Positions 17,603-27,937 are shown, counted from the stretch's first letter. The stretch is DNA of 64,000 nucleotides from Acetobacter ascendens (GCF_001766235.1 NZ_CP015164.1:372001-436000), one strand, 5' to 3'. The notes: generated from the sequence alone by a model not told the origin. Numbers and translations are program-made.

Positions 17603-19099
17603 ATGAATGCAGCTTCTCATATCTGGGCGGGTGAGGAAACAGAAACCCCGTGGCGCTTTAGGCTGCAAGAAATGGCATGGCGTGATCTGGTAGATGCGCT
17701 CAAGCATGATGATCTGCCATTTGTGGGCCTGTGGTGTGATGGCACAGATGTGCACGCACTGTTTCTGCCAGATGGACAGCCATTGGCGGCCACGTTGGCG
17801 CTGGAAGATAGCCGATACCCTGCACTTTCCCCCGCAAGAGATATTTCCTGCCTGTATGAACGCCGCATTTATGATCTGTATGGCGCAGAGGGCATGTGGG
17901 CGACGGATGTAAGACCTTTATTGGATCATGATGTGTGGTCATCCTCCATGCCTTTGGCGGAGCATCCGGGTGCAGGAGGTGGGCAAAAAGGGCTTATCCA
18001 TTTCCAGCCCGCAGAACATATGCACCAAGAGGGTGACATGGCAGATGGCTGGGGCCCAGCTACAGGTGGTATGGAACCGCCTTTGCATGTGGCGCTGGCT
18101 CTGCGGGAAGGGCGTATTCGCGCAGCGGAAACCGTAACAGGTTATGCGCATAGGGGTATGGAGCTGCGCTGGCGTAATAGCCGTGTGGAAGATGCCTGCA
18201 AACTGAGTACACGTGTGGCGGCCGGGCAGTCTGTGGCGCATCAGGTGGCATTTTGTTTGGCTGTGGAAGATGCCTGCAAGGAGCAGGTAGGCCCGGAAAT
18301 CCGGTTGTTGCGTGTTGCGTTGCTGGAACTGGAACGTATTTGCCACCATCTGTTTCTGCTGGCGGATATGGCGCGCCTTGCTGGCGCACGATTGGTGGCC
18401 TCTGCCTGCATGGCATTACGAGAGCGGCTGATACAGGAAGCTGCCCCCATTACCGGCTCACGCTTGCTGATGGATGTATGCGTGCCCGGCGGCCTCTCCC
18501 TACGCCACGCCACGCAAATGGGCGATATGTGTGGCCGCCTGTGTGAAGTGGCAGAGCGTGATTATCCGGCCTTGTTGGCCTTGTGGCAGGAATATCCGGG
18601 CCTTTCCATGCAGTTGGCGGGTATGGGTAAGGTTACGGCAGATTTACTGGAGCGTGTCGGGCTAGATGGCCCTACAGCACGCGCTGCCGGGTGGGATTGT
18701 GATGGCCGCCGCATGATGCCGGGTTACGAAGGCATATGGCGTTTTACCTCAGGCAGGCAGGATGGCACGACGGAAGACCGCGCTATGCTTTTGCTGGAAG
18801 AAGTAGGCGAAAGCCTGCGTATGTTGGATGAAGTGGCATCCCGCATTGGGTTAACAGCAGGTGGCAGTGTGCAGCTTTCCATGCAGGATAGTGAAGGCAC
18901 AGGCATGGTAGAAGGGCCGTGGGGCGGCATTTTGTACTGGGTGAGCCTAAAAGAGGGCCGGGTGGAACAGGTGTTTGCCCGCAATCCATCTTCCGCCGCT
19001 TTGTTAACGTTTGAGGCTATATTGCCGGGGCATCAGCCAGATGATGTTGCCTTGCTTGCGCGATCATTGGATATCAACGCAGCAGCTCTGGATCAGTAA
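17603..19099 (+). CDS. NuoCD-like (HyfG-like) large subunit lacking NiFe ligands
   Basis: 498 residues: a NuoC-type domain (about 1-125, with YERRIYDLYGAEG) fused to a NuoD/hydrogenase large-subunit domain (GYAHRGMELRWRN, LLELERICHHLFLLADMARLAG, and ITGSRLLMDVCVPGG). In group 4 hydrogenases the active site is held by RxCGxC...H and DPCxxC. Here the first is TRVAAGQSVAHQ and the last is SLDINAAALDQ, so all four cysteine ligands are absent while the fold is kept. It therefore cannot be a NiFe hydrogenase; it fits the Ehr (energy-converting hydrogenase-related) class. The start is ATG 17603; an in-frame TTG at 17588 lies inside the upstream gene. Confidence 0.85.
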   Translation: MNAASHIWAGEETETPWRFRLQEMAWRDLVDALKHDDLPFVGLWCDGTDVHALFLPDGQPLAATLALEDSRYPALSPARDISCLYERRIYDLYGAEGMWATDVRPLLDHDVWSSSMPLAEHPGAGGGQKGLIHFQPAEHMHQEGDMADGWGPATGGMEPPLHVALALREGRIRAAETVTGYAHRGMELRWRNSRVEDACKLSTRVAAGQSVAHQVAFCLAVEDACKEQVGPEIRLLRVALLELERICHHLFLLADMARLAGARLVASACMALRERLIQEAAPITGSRLLMDVCVPGGLSLRHATQMGDMCGRLCEVAERDYPALLALWQEYPGLSMQLAGMGKVTADLLERVGLDGPTARAAGWDCDGRRMMPGYEGIWRFTSGRQDGTTEDRAMLLLEEVGESLRMLDEVASRIGLTAGGSVQLSMQDSEGTGMVEGPWGGILYWVSLKEGRVEQVFARNPSSAALLTFEAILPGHQPDDVALLARSLDINAAALDQ

Positions 19100-19134
19100 G
19101 CTGTGCAGGCGGGCGGAATGAAAGGCAAAAACAC

Positions 19135-19632
19135 ATGGGGCTGATACGCGCAGTATTTGATGCAGCCTTCAAGCAGGATATGCAGCGCATGAAGCCCGTA
19201 GGCCCGCGCTGGCCGCTGCTTCTGTTCCATGTTGATACAGGTGGCTGTGGTGGCTGCGGAATGGAACTTCAGGCCCTGCGATATGCGCCATACGATATGG
19301 AAGGCGCAGGTTTTGGCTTTGTAACATCGCCCCGCAATGCCGATGTGTTGCTGATAACGGGTGCACTCACTCGTGCCATGGCTCCGGTGCTGGAAGCAGC
19401 ATGGCAGGCCATGCCAACCCCTAAAGGGCTGATTGCCATAGGAAGCTGCGCTTTAGATGGCGGCATGTTTCCTGAAAATTATACAGTATTGGGTGGGTTG
19501 GAGCGCCGGGTTTCCATAGATCTGAAAATACCCGGCTGCCCGCCAGCGCCTCAGGATGTTTTAAACGGCCTGTGTTCCCTGTTTGGCAAACAGGCCGTGC
19601 CCCCAAAGGAAGCTGAAACCTCAGCCGTGTGA
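19135..19632 (+). CDS. NuoB-like (HyfI-like) [4Fe-4S] subunit
   Basis: 165 residues of the NuoB/hydrogenase small-subunit family. All four cysteines for the N2-type [4Fe-4S] cluster are visible: two in GGCGGCGMEL (about residues 38-41), one in IGSCALDGG and one in PGCPPAP. Thus the small subunit keeps its cluster although the large subunit has lost its NiFe site. It is last in the operon; no NuoI-like 2[4Fe-4S] protein, ferredoxin or hyp maturation gene follows. Its 3' end overlaps the converging pssA gene by 12 bases. Confidence 0.88.
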   Translation: MGLIRAVFDAAFKQDMQRMKPVGPRWPLLLFHVDTGGCGGCGMELQALRYAPYDMEGAGFGFVTSPRNADVLLITGALTRAMAPVLEAAWQAMPTPKGLIAIGSCALDGGMFPENYTVLGGLERRVSIDLKIPGCPPAPQDVLNGLCSLFGKQAVPPKEAETSAV

Positions 19633-20526
19633 AGGGGCTGGGGTTTCTTCTATGTCGTCTTCATCGGTTTGTAGGTCTTCCGCTGCTTTTTTAAGCCGCA
19701 GAAAACTCAGGCGGCTAAGCGGCAGAAGGAAAACGTAAATCACGCCCGCAGCGGCCAAAGCGGCCCACGGATCTGCCACCAGCACCACAGCATAAAGCCC
19801 GGTGCCCAGCATAAGGGGCAGAACATACTGAGCAGGCACTTTGAAGTTCTTGAACGACCATACCGGCAAAGTAGAAACCAGCAGCAACCCTGTGCTTGCC
19901 AAGGTAAGCGTGGGAATCCACGGTAGGCGTGTTAGCCGGTAAAGCCAGTCTATGCCCAGCTTTTGTGCTTCCAGCCCCAAAAAGAGCGGGAAAAGAGCCA
20001 GCCCGGCACCCGCGGGGGCTGGTACGCCGGTAAAGAAGTTACTGGCATATTGGGGCTGATGATGCTCGCCATCCAGATTGGCGTTAAACCGTGCCAGCCG
20101 AAGCGCCATGCACACGGTAAACATAATGCACGGCAGAAAAGCATAACGTCCGCCATCCTTTAGTGCCCAGAAATACAACAGGAAGGAAGGCGCTACCCCA
20201 AAGCACAAAAAGTCAGACAGGCTGTCAAACTCAGCGCCAAAGCGGGTGGAACCACGCAGCAGCCGGGCAATACGGCCATCCAGCCCATCAATAAAGGCGG
20301 AAATCAGCAAAGCCACGGCAGCGGCCTGAAAACGGCCATCCACCGCAAAGCGCATGCCCATAAGGCCGCCGCAAAGCCCCAACATAGTGAGAATATTGGG
20401 GATGAGCCGGTTAAAGGATGGCCCGCGTATTTTGCTGCGTACCCGCCGCCGCAAACGGCGACGACGGCGCGGTGTTTCAGAAGTCTGCTGCGCAGGAGCA
20501 GAGGGAGATGAGGAAGGTTGTGTCAC
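19621..20526 (-). CDS. pssA: CDP-diacylglycerol--serine O-phosphatidyltransferase
   Basis: Inner-membrane enzyme making phosphatidylserine from CDP-diacylglycerol and serine. 301 residues. A very basic, Pro/Arg-rich N-terminus (RRRRRLRRRVRSKIRG) precedes about eight helices. The CDP-alcohol phosphotransferase signature DGLDGRIARLL...GAEFDSLSD supplies the metal-binding aspartates. Translation starts at a GTG (20526), only 12 bases after psd, so the two consecutive steps to phosphatidylethanolamine are cotranscribed. The C-terminal tail is acidic (EDLQTDEDDIEE). Confidence 0.93.
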   Translation of the reverse strand: MTQPSSSPSAPAQQTSETPRRRRRLRRRVRSKIRGPSFNRLIPNILTMLGLCGGLMGMRFAVDGRFQAAAVALLISAFIDGLDGRIARLLRGSTRFGAEFDSLSDFLCFGVAPSFLLYFWALKDGGRYAFLPCIMFTVCMALRLARFNANLDGEHHQPQYASNFFTGVPAPAGAGLALFPLFLGLEAQKLGIDWLYRLTRLPWIPTLTLASTGLLLVSTLPVWSFKNFKVPAQYVLPLMLGTGLYAVVLVADPWAALAAAGVIYVFLLPLSRLSFLRLKKAAEDLQTDEDDIEETPAPSHG

Positions 20527-20538
20527 GATTGCTCTGTT

Positions 20539-21228
20539 TTACAACCGCGCCATGACGGTTTCACCGCCTACCATCGTCTGTCCGACAGAAACCAGAGGTT
20601 CCACACCCGGCGGCAGATACAGATCTGTGCGGGAGCCAAAGCGGATAATGCCAAAGCGCTCACCAGCTTCTACTTTATCGCCTTCCTTTACGGAGCAAAC
20701 AATGCGGCGCGCCACCAGCCCGGCAATCTGCACCACAGCCATCATACGGCCATCAGGCAGGGTAAGGCTGAGGGCGTTGCGTTCATTCTGTTCGGAAGCC
20801 TTGTCCAGGCTGGCGTTCAGGAACAGGCCGGGGTGATAGGCAACCCGTGTGACTGTGCCTGCTGCGGGCATGCGGTTAACATGCACATCCAGCACGGAAA
20901 GGAAGGTGGCAATGCGCCATACCGGTGTTGTGCCCATATCCAGCTCTGCCGGTGGGGCTACTTTTTCGATAGAAACAATGTGCCCATCAGCCGGAGCTAC
21001 GGCGACATCATTACGTGCCGGTGTGACCCGCGCCGGATCACGGAAGAAATACAGGCAGAAGCCAAAAAAGCCTGCGCTGGCATGGCCCACGCCGCGCAAT
21101 ACGGGGTAGCGCAGTTTACGGCCAGCCCAGTAGGCCAGAGCAGCCGTGGCACCAGATGCCAGAAGGAAAGGGCGCGCTTCCCGGTGCGGGCGCGCAACAA
21201 CTAGTTTAAGCGAAGCAAGTAGCGACAT
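20539..21228 (-). CDS. psd: Phosphatidylserine decarboxylase proenzyme
   Basis: Converts phosphatidylserine to phosphatidylethanolamine at the inner membrane. 229 residues, the short alphaproteobacterial form. The self-cleavage site that makes the pyruvoyl group is the Gly-Ser of [11 protein letters not shown] near the C-terminus. [17 protein letters not shown] is the other conserved block. The start at 21228 has AAGGATT upstream. It lies before pssA in the same transcript and after alaS, from which a terminator at 21270-21296 separates it. Confidence 0.93.
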   Translation of the reverse strand: MSLLASLKLVVARPHREARPFLLASGATAALAYWAGRKLRYPVLRGVGHASAGFFGFCLYFFRDPARVTPARNDVAVAPADGHIVSIEKVAPPAELDMGTTPVWRIATFLSVLDVHVNRMPAAGTVTRVAYHPGLFLNASLDKASEQNERNALSLTLPDGRMMAVVQIAGLVARRIVCSVKEGDKVEAGERFGIIRFGSRTDLYLPPGVEPLVSVGQTMVGGETVMARL

Positions 21229-21269
21229 AAATAATCCTTACGCGAAAGCCGACATGAAGGGAAGAAAAC

Positions 21270-21296
21270 GGGAAGGCACCTAGGAGTTCCTTCCCG
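21270..21296 (-). terminator. Rho-independent terminator of alaS
   Basis: Perfect 8-base stem CGGGAAGG (21270-21277) / CCTTCCCG (21289-21296) with an 11-base loop; read on the minus strand it is followed by TTTTC. It lies directly after the alaS stop. Confidence 0.85.
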
Positions 21297-21309
21297 TCTG
21301 GCCGATGTT

Positions 21310-23955
21310 TCAGGCCATGGTCTTCAGGGCTTCCCGCACGGCGGCAAAAGCTGCATCCGCAGCCTGTGCATCCGGGCCGCCAGCCTGCGCCATATCGCGC
21401 CGCCCACCGCCACCTTTGCCGCCCATGGCGGCACTGGCAGCACGCACAAGGGCTACAGCATCTACTTTTTCCACCATTTCCGGGCCAACGGCAGCCACAA
21501 CGCTGCCTTTGCCATCAGCGGTGGAAATCAGTACCACCACATCGGCATTGCCCTGCTTGAGAATAGTTTCGGCCAGCCCTTTGAGTTCACGCGGGGGTGT
21601 TTCACCCATATTACGGGTGGCCAGACGTACTGCGCCAATTTTATCCACTCCCGCAGCAGCCACGTTGCCGGTGGCGAGTTGGCGCTGCAAATGGGCAATC
21701 TGTTTTTCCATCTGGCGGCGTTCTTCAAGCACAGCGGCCAGACGCTCTGGCGCGTCAGCTACAGAAACCTTCATCATCGCGGCCATTTGGGTCAGGCGCT
21801 GTTCGTTAGAAACAGTCAGATCCTGCGCAGCTTTACCAGCCACAGCTTCAATACGCCGCACACCAGCAGAAACGCCGCTTTCTGAAACAATGCGGAACTG
21901 CCCGATATCCCCCGTGCGGTTCACATGCGTACCGCCGCACAGCTCCATAGACCACGGGTTTTGGTTGTCCGTGCCAGCGCCCATGGAAACTACGCGCACT
22001 TCATCACCGTATTTTTCACCAAACAGGGCGGTAGCCCCTTCGGCAATAGCTTCATCCGGTGTCATGGAGCGCGTGACAACCTGCGAGTTATCGCGGATAC
22101 GGTTGTTCACTTCGGCTTCAATGGCAGCCAATTCCTCATCCGTAATGGGGCGAGGCTGGCTTACGTCAAAGCGCAGGCGTTCGGCTGTGTTCAGGCTGCC
22201 TTTTTGGGCCACATGCGCACCCAGATGGCGACGTAGAGCCTCATGCAGCAGGTGGGTGGCAGAGTGATGGGCGCGAATGGCGCTGCGGCGGTCATGGTCC
22301 ACCGTAGCGGTTACAGCCATGCCTGGGCGCAGTGTGCCTTCTGTTACCGTGCCGTAATGCACGATCAGATCACCGGCTTTTTTCTGCGTATCCGTAATGG
22401 CAATTTTAACGCCAGATGCCGTCAGGAAGCCGGTATCACCGGCCTGACCACCACTTTCACCATAAAAAGGTGTCTGGTTCAGCAGCACAGCTACTTCGGA
22501 GCCAACCGAGGCTTTTTTCAGGAATTCATTGCCAGCAATAACAGCCTGAACTTCACCATCAGCCTGTTCTGTGCTGTAGCCCAGAAATTCGGAAGCCCCA
22601 AATTTGTCGCGCGCTTCAAACCAGATGGTTTCTACGGTTGTATCGCCAGAGCCTGTCCATGCGGCGCGGGCGCGTTGGCGCTGCACAGCCATGGCATCTT
22701 CAAAGCCTTTAACGTCCACATCATGGCCGGAACCACGCAGGGCATCCTGCGTAAGATCCAGCGGAAAGCCGAACGTATCATACAGGCGGAAGGCCACATC
22801 GCCCGGCAAAGATGCGCCACTGGCCAGATGAGATTTTTCTTCTTCCAGCAGGTGCAGGCCACGGTCCAACATGGCTTTAAAGCGTTCTTCCTCACCGCGC
22901 ATGGTTTCACGGATAAGAGCTTCACCATGCACCAGTTCAGGATACGCACCGCCCATCTGCTGGATAAGAGCAGGCAGGAGTTTGTAGAACGTGGGTTCTG
23001 TGGTACCCATCATGTGCAGGTGGCGCATGGCGCGGCGCATGATGCGGCGTAGCACATAGCCGCGGCCATCCTTGGAGGGCAACACGCCATCGGCAATCAG
23101 GAAGGCGCTGGAGCGCAGATGGTCGGCCACAACGCGATGGCTGGCCTTGAACGGGCCCTCAACCGCCTGATGTGTCAGATCTGCCGAGGCCTGAATAAGG
23201 GCTACAAACGTATCTGTATCGTAGTTATCGCGCTTGCCCTGCATGATGGCGGCAAAGCGTTCTAGCCCAAGCCCTGTATCAATAGAGGGACGCGGCAGAG
23301 GGGAACGCGTGCCCGGTGGGTCTTCGAAATACTGCATGAACACGAGGTTCCAGATTTCTACAAACCGATCCCCATCTTCATCGGGGGAGCCGGGCGGGCC
23401 ACCGGGAACATCCGGGCCATGGTCGAAAAAGATTTCGGAGCAAGGGCCGCAGGGGCCGGTATCACCCATCCGCCAGAAGTTATCTGATGTAGGAATGCGG
23501 ATAATGCGACTGTCATCCAACCCGGCAATGGAACGCCATAGGCCCGCGGCATCTTCGTCTTCTGCAAATACAGTGACCAGAAGTTTGTCTTTGGGCAGGT
23601 TGAAGCCCTTGGTGACCAGATTCCATGCAAATTCAATGGCTTCGGGTTTGAAGTAATCACCGAAGGAGAAATTGCCCATCATTTCAAAAAACGTGTGGTG
23701 CCGTGCTGTATAGCCCACATTGTCCAGATCGTTATGCTTGCCGCCGGCGCGTACAACCTTCTGCGCAGTGGTTGCGCGAGAGTAGGGGCGCGTTTCCTGG
23801 CCGGTAAACACGTTCTTGAACTGCACCATACCCGCGTTGGTAAACAGCAGGGTGGGGTCGTTCTTGGGAACCAGAGACGATGAAGGTACGATCTGGTGAC
23901 CGTTGCTGGCAAAATACTCCAGAAAAGCGGTGCGAATTTCGTTTGTTGTCAGCAT
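21310..23955 (-). CDS. alaS: Alanyl-tRNA synthetase
   Basis: Charges tRNA-Ala. 881 residues: class II catalytic core from [20 protein letters not shown] with [16 protein letters not shown], tRNA recognition, editing domain with the zinc-binding HHSATHLLH and CGGTH motifs, and the C-terminal oligomerisation part ending in a Gly-rich stretch ([18 protein letters not shown]). I start it at 23955 because MLTTNEIR is the family N-terminus; the frame is open 17 codons further. It is a monocistronic minus-strand gene with its own terminator. Confidence 0.97.
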   Translation of the reverse strand: MLTTNEIRTAFLEYFASNGHQIVPSSSLVPKNDPTLLFTNAGMVQFKNVFTGQETRPYSRATTAQKVVRAGGKHNDLDNVGYTARHHTFFEMMGNFSFGDYFKPEAIEFAWNLVTKGFNLPKDKLLVTVFAEDEDAAGLWRSIAGLDDSRIIRIPTSDNFWRMGDTGPCGPCSEIFFDHGPDVPGGPPGSPDEDGDRFVEIWNLVFMQYFEDPPGTRSPLPRPSIDTGLGLERFAAIMQGKRDNYDTDTFVALIQASADLTHQAVEGPFKASHRVVADHLRSSAFLIADGVLPSKDGRGYVLRRIMRRAMRHLHMMGTTEPTFYKLLPALIQQMGGAYPELVHGEALIRETMRGEEERFKAMLDRGLHLLEEEKSHLASGASLPGDVAFRLYDTFGFPLDLTQDALRGSGHDVDVKGFEDAMAVQRQRARAAWTGSGDTTVETIWFEARDKFGASEFLGYSTEQADGEVQAVIAGNEFLKKASVGSEVAVLLNQTPFYGESGGQAGDTGFLTASGVKIAITDTQKKAGDLIVHYGTVTEGTLRPGMAVTATVDHDRRSAIRAHHSATHLLHEALRRHLGAHVAQKGSLNTAERLRFDVSQPRPITDEELAAIEAEVNNRIRDNSQVVTRSMTPDEAIAEGATALFGEKYGDEVRVVSMGAGTDNQNPWSMELCGGTHVNRTGDIGQFRIVSESGVSAGVRRIEAVAGKAAQDLTVSNEQRLTQMAAMMKVSVADAPERLAAVLEERRQMEKQIAHLQRQLATGNVAAAGVDKIGAVRLATRNMGETPPRELKGLAETILKQGNADVVVLISTADGKGSVVAAVGPEMVEKVDAVALVRAASAAMGGKGGGGRRDMAQAGGPDAQAADAAFAAVREALKTMA

Positions 23956-24127
23956 GGCGTGAGGCAGACGATCCTGAAACTGGTTGGGCACGTGATGCTT
24001 CCACACTTGCGGAAAGGGGCCTCACGGCCAGATGAAAACGGCAAGGTTCTCTTAACCTGTGTTCCTGATGTAGCGCACACTGCGCTGATCTGAAAGAGGG
24101 CAGAGAATGGCCGGTGATATGGCCAAA

Positions 24128-24631
24128 TTATGTATCGGACGTTTGGTGCGGGGGAGAAGGTGAAATTTCAACCGACATTTCAGCCAGTTCCAGCGCAGAA
24201 GCTGGCGGTTTTTCCCGAAAGACCACTTTCTGGCTCATGCTAAAATTAGCCAGCATACCGGCTCCGGCCCCTGCGGCCAGCGCAATAATGGGATGCTGCA
24301 TGCAAAACGGAAAAATGTAGAAAAGCAGATAGACAGTGCCGCGGTTGAGGAAAAAACCAAGGCTGTTGGCGCTTAGGAATCTGAGCCACTGCAGCACAGG
24401 GTGCTCATGATGGCCTGCGCCTTTGAACGTCCAGATTCGGTTAAAAACCCAGTTAAGCGTGGCTGCCACAAAATAGGCTACTAACGTTGCAGCCGTAAGC
24501 CCAATGAGCGGACGCAATGCGTAAACGGTGCCAGAATCCCACAAAAAGCCAAGGCTGCCCACCATGCCAAACTTTATCAGGCGGATAAGCTTGGTTGTGG
24601 CGGCAGAAGGAGAGGGGGATGCATTGCTCAT
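24128..24631 (-). CDS. GtrA-like membrane protein
   Basis: 167 residues with four predicted helices. IRLIKFGMVGSLGFLWDSGTVYAL at the N-terminus and VFNRIWTFKG in the middle are characteristic of the GtrA/DPMS family, thought to flip polyprenyl-linked sugars or to partner with GT2 glycosyltransferases. The tail ends in Ser/Pro/Glu-rich residues. No glycosyltransferase is adjacent, so its partner is not visible. It reads away from the ompA-like gene terminator upstream. Confidence 0.85.
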   Translation of the reverse strand: MSNASPSPSAATTKLIRLIKFGMVGSLGFLWDSGTVYALRPLIGLTAATLVAYFVAATLNWVFNRIWTFKGAGHHEHPVLQWLRFLSANSLGFFLNRGTVYLLFYIFPFCMQHPIIALAAGAGAGMLANFSMSQKVVFREKPPASALELAEMSVEISPSPPHQTSDT

Positions 24632-24671
24632 GGCATAAAGCTTTAAACTGGAATGCAGAAAAAGCAGACAT

Positions 24672-24708
24672 AAAAAAAGAGGTGCCCGAAGGCACCCCTT
24701 TCTTTTTT
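24672..24708 (-). terminator. Terminator between the ompA-like and gtrA-like genes
   Basis: GGTGCC and GGCACC form the stem with the tetraloop CGAA, extended by A-rich and T-rich flanks on the two sides. It follows the ompA-like stop on the minus strand. Confidence 0.82.
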
Positions 24709-24730
24709 CCGAAAACCGGAAGCAGGCCGC

Positions 24731-25858
24731 TTAGTGGAGGATGATTTCCACGCGACGGTTCTGCGGTTCGCGAGTGTTCGGGCCGGTCGGAACCAGCGGG
24801 TGAGCTTCACCGTAACCGTGCACGTCAATGGCGGAAGCCGGAACGCCGTCACGGATCAGTTCTGCCTTCACGCTGTCAGCGCGACGCAGGGACAGACCCA
24901 GGTTGTACTTTTCACCGCGCGGGCCGGGGTGAGCAGCGGAGTTATCGGTGTAACCGTTAACTTCGATGCGGGTTGTCTGAACGTGGGTGGAGGCCTGAGC
25001 AGCTTCTGCCACGATCTGGCGAGCGCGAGCGGTCAGGACAGACTTATCCCAATCGAAGAACACCAGGTAGGAGCGAGCCGGCAGCGGAGCCGGAGCAGCA
25101 ACAACCGGAGCCGGCGGCGGCGGCGGCGGAGCCGTATCGAACGCATAACGCAGGCCCAGAATGAACTGGTGGTTGAAGCGGTGATCGAAGTTCACGTTAC
25201 CGCCGGTGCCCTTGGAACCGGAGTAGTGGAACGCACCGTCCATGAAGGAGCCCGGCTGACCGATCATGCGGTATTCCGTGGTCACCTGGAAGCCCGGGAT
25301 GCCTGTGTCATAAGCGGCACCGACGATACCCTGGTAAGCGAAGCCACCGTTCGTGCCACCAATGCGGGTGTGCGAACCGTTAGCATAGTGGGTGTCGATC
25401 GGGTTGTAGTGCTGCCACAGGTAACCGGCACCAACACCAACAAACGGGGTGACGGGTGCATCAATACCGAACTGCTTCAGGTCGATATCATACAGCACGT
25501 TCACGAAACCGCCGTAGGACTGGTCGGAACCACGGGTATGACCAGGAACGGACGTGCCCGGACGGTGGTCAATGTTGGAGTAGTTGTAAACGCCTTCAAC
25601 TTCAGCGCGCAGGCCGTTGCCGAAGCCCCAACCGAACGCACCAAAACCGGTGAAGCCGGTGTTGTGGCGCAGCTGAGAGGAGGTTCCACCCGGAGGGGCA
25701 CCAGCAGCGTTTGCACCGTTCAGGTGAGCGTGCTGATTCTGAACCAGGTTATAACCACCGGCCACGTTTACATACGGGCCTGTAATCGTGGTGGCAGATG
25801 CGGCCGCCGGAGCCGCTGCCATCAGTGTCGTTGCAAGTAACGCCGTGCGGAGACGCAT
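24731..25858 (-). CDS. OmpA family outer-membrane protein
   Basis: 375 residues: signal peptide (MRLRTALLATTLMAAAPAAASA), an N-terminal beta-barrel of about 220 residues (GPYVNVAGGYNL, ending in FILGLRYAFDTA), a Pro-rich hinge (six Pro in a row, then PAPVVAAPAPLPA), and a C-terminal OmpA-like peptidoglycan-binding domain (VFFDWDKSVLTARARQIV, NGYTDNSA, LSLRRADSVKAELIRDG, GEAHPLVPTG, NRRVEIIL). The ATG at 25858 follows TTGAGGA; a TTG 15 bases upstream is in frame. The GC-rich, strongly biased codon use suggests high expression. Confidence 0.93.
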   Translation of the reverse strand: MRLRTALLATTLMAAAPAAASATTITGPYVNVAGGYNLVQNQHAHLNGANAAGAPPGGTSSQLRHNTGFTGFGAFGWGFGNGLRAEVEGVYNYSNIDHRPGTSVPGHTRGSDQSYGGFVNVLYDIDLKQFGIDAPVTPFVGVGAGYLWQHYNPIDTHYANGSHTRIGGTNGGFAYQGIVGAAYDTGIPGFQVTTEYRMIGQPGSFMDGAFHYSGSKGTGGNVNFDHRFNHQFILGLRYAFDTAPPPPPPAPVVAAPAPLPARSYLVFFDWDKSVLTARARQIVAEAAQASTHVQTTRIEVNGYTDNSAAHPGPRGEKYNLGLSLRRADSVKAELIRDGVPASAIDVHGYGEAHPLVPTGPNTREPQNRRVEIILH

Positions 25859-26203
25859 TTTTTTGGTCCTCAATATTTCATCTGTTCGACTAACCCACCA
25901 ACCATTTCAGCGGGCAGGTCCAGCTAGATGCCTAAAGCCGTATAAAACGATCAGTTCCAAAATAGGAACCCGAAGCTTCATACTCTTAGTGATTACAAGC
26001 CATAACCGTGTTGTATTTGCAACAGTTCATTTCGTGGGACGAATATGTTTCTGGCGCAAAAGTATTTCCACGGTTTCTGGCCCTTTCCATAACATGTTGC
26101 AAAAGCATGTATCTCGCCCTCATTCTCGTCTGATTAAGGCGGAATTGCGGCGAGGTGACACATTTACAACCCGATGCTTTGCGGTGGGTATGCGTAGCCG
26201 CTT
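25859..26203 (-). promoter_or_regulatory. 345-base leader/promoter region of the ompA-like gene
   Basis: No gene is recognisable. It contains a short inverted repeat GTTCC-N6-GGAAC at 25954-25969 and a low-GC segment with TTGCAA/TTGTAA hexamers (around 26000-26025) that could be -35 elements of the ompA-like promoter. A long structured leader, as is common for OmpA mRNAs, is possible. No start site can be fixed. Confidence 0.3.
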
Positions 26204-27937
26204 TTAAGCCACGCTACCGTCTGCTTCCAACACCTCTTTCACGGCTGTTGCGGGCACATCCCGCGTGGTGAAGGCCTGACCGATTCCGTGCGCCAGTACA
26301 AAGGATAGGCGCCCATCCTGCATCTTCTTATCACGCTGCATATGGGCCATCAGATCCTGCGTGCGGAAGGTGTGGGGCAGGTCTCGGATGTGCGCGGGTA
26401 TGCCCAAGGCTTCCAGATGGCGATTCACACGCTCCATGTCCGCGCGGGGGCACAGGCCCAAACGTACAGAAAGCGCAAAAGCCAGATTCAGGCCGATGGA
26501 AACGGCCTCGCCATGTAAAAGCCGACCATCATAACCCAGTTCGGCTTCTAGTGCGTGCCCAAATGTGTGGCCCAGATTGAGCAGGGCACGGCCATTGCTT
26601 TTCTGCTGCTCGCGTTCATCGGTAGCCACAACGCGGGCTTTGAAGGCGCAAGCCTGCTGTACAGCCATTGCCAGCGCTTCTGGGTCCTGATCCAGCACGG
26701 CGGCACCGTTTTCTTCACACCATGCAAACAGGGCTTCATCGCCAATTAAGCCGGACTTCACGATTTCGGCATAACCGGCCACCAGCTCACGACGCGGCAA
26801 GGTTGCAAGGGTGGAAACATCTGCCAGCACGCAAAGTGGCTGATGGAACGCCCCCAACAGATTCTTGCCCCAACGGGTATTGATGCCCGTTTTGCCCCCA
26901 ACTGAAGAATCCACCTGAGAGAGCAACGTGGTGGGAATCTGCACAAAGGGCAGCCCACGCAGGGTGGTAGCAGCGACGAATCCGGCCAGATCTCCCACCA
27001 CGCCGCCGCCCAGTGCAATAATGCTGGTGCGGCGTTCTATGCCGTGCTCCAGAATATTGTCTGTCAGCTTCTGATACATCTCCAGACACTTGGTCTGCTC
27101 TCCCGGCGGCACGCGCAGGCTGCGGGATGTAATGCCGGTTTCTGCTAAAGCAGCTTCCAACTGATGCAGGTAGCGCGGGGCCACGTTTTCATCCGTAATG
27201 ATAACAACGTTTTTCTGAGGCAGCACCGGGGCCAGCAAGGCACCCGCGCGGCTGATCAGATTCGTGCCAATCACCACATCATAAGATGTATGCGCCAAGG
27301 TAACAGGTAACCTTAACGGGCGGCGCGAAAGGGCAAGGGCTTCCATAACGCGCGTGGTTGTGTGCTCCACGTTGTTGTCTCCACAATCAACAATAATATC
27401 CGCCTCGGCATAAACCGGATGGCGGATGGCCATAAGGTTTTCCAGCACTTCACGCGGGGATGTCGTGTTCAGGAGCGGGCGGTGCGTGCGCCCACTCACA
27501 CGGCGTACCAGCACGGGCAGGGGGCAACGCAGCCAGATGGAAACTGCACGCTCACGCACCAAGGCGCGGGTGGTGGAATCCATAAATGCCCCCCCGCCAG
27601 TAGCCAGCACCATAGGTGGGCCTTCCAGCAACCTGCGAATCACCCGCCGCTCTCCATCACGAAAGGCGGCTTCACCGTACAGGCGAAAAACATCTGCAAT
27701 GGAACAGCCCGCTGCGCGTTCTATTTCTACATCGGCATCAACAAAAGGCAGCCCCAGCCGGGTGGCAAGGGGGCGGCCAATAGTGGTTTTTCCTGCCCCC
27801 ATAAGGCCCACAAGCACAATGCTGCGGCCAAAGGGAATGATGCCAGAACCGTGGCTACGGCTGACCCGTTCCAGATCAAGCGGAATGGGTGGTGGGTCCG
27901 TTGTTTCGGAGTGGGGAGAAGAGATACGTGATGACAT
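26204..27937 (-). CDS. aroKB: Fused shikimate kinase / 3-dehydroquinate synthase
   Basis: 577-residue bifunctional protein of the shikimate pathway. Residues about 30-200 are shikimate kinase (Walker [13 protein letters not shown], then [20 protein letters not shown] and ATGGGAF). From about residue 205 the chain continues without a stop into 3-dehydroquinate synthase ([70 protein letters not shown] for zinc and NAD binding). In most alphaproteobacteria these are two adjacent genes. The start at 27937 ([12 protein letters not shown]) gives a normal N-terminus; the frame extends 50 codons further upstream. It is divergent from the Pro-rich gene at 28000. Confidence 0.93.
   Translation of the reverse strand: MSSRISSPHSETTDPPPIPLDLERVSRSHGSGIIPFGRSIVLVGLMGAGKTTIGRPLATRLGLPFVDADVEIERAAGCSIADVFRLYGEAAFRDGERRVIRRLLEGPPMVLATGGGAFMDSTTRALVRERAVSIWLRCPLPVLVRRVSGRTHRPLLNTTSPREVLENLMAIRHPVYAEADIIVDCGDNNVEHTTTRVMEALALSRRPLRLPVTLAHTSYDVVIGTNLISRAGALLAPVLPQKNVVIITDENVAPRYLHQLEAALAETGITSRSLRVPPGEQTKCLEMYQKLTDNILEHGIERRTSIIALGGGVVGDLAGFVAATTLRGLPFVQIPTTLLSQVDSSVGGKTGINTRWGKNLLGAFHQPLCVLADVSTLATLPRRELVAGYAEIVKSGLIGDEALFAWCEENGAAVLDQDPEALAMAVQQACAFKARVVATDEREQQKSNGRALLNLGHTFGHALEAELGYDGRLLHGEAVSIGLNLAFALSVRLGLCPRADMERVNRHLEALGIPAHIRDLPHTFRTQDLMAHMQRDKKMQDGRLSFVLAHGIGQAFTTRDVPATAVKEVLEADGSVA

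Noticed and set aside
17603..19632. A functional NiFe hydrogenase
   Set aside because: Gene order looks like hydrogenase-4, but the large subunit lacks all cysteine ligands and there are no maturation genes.
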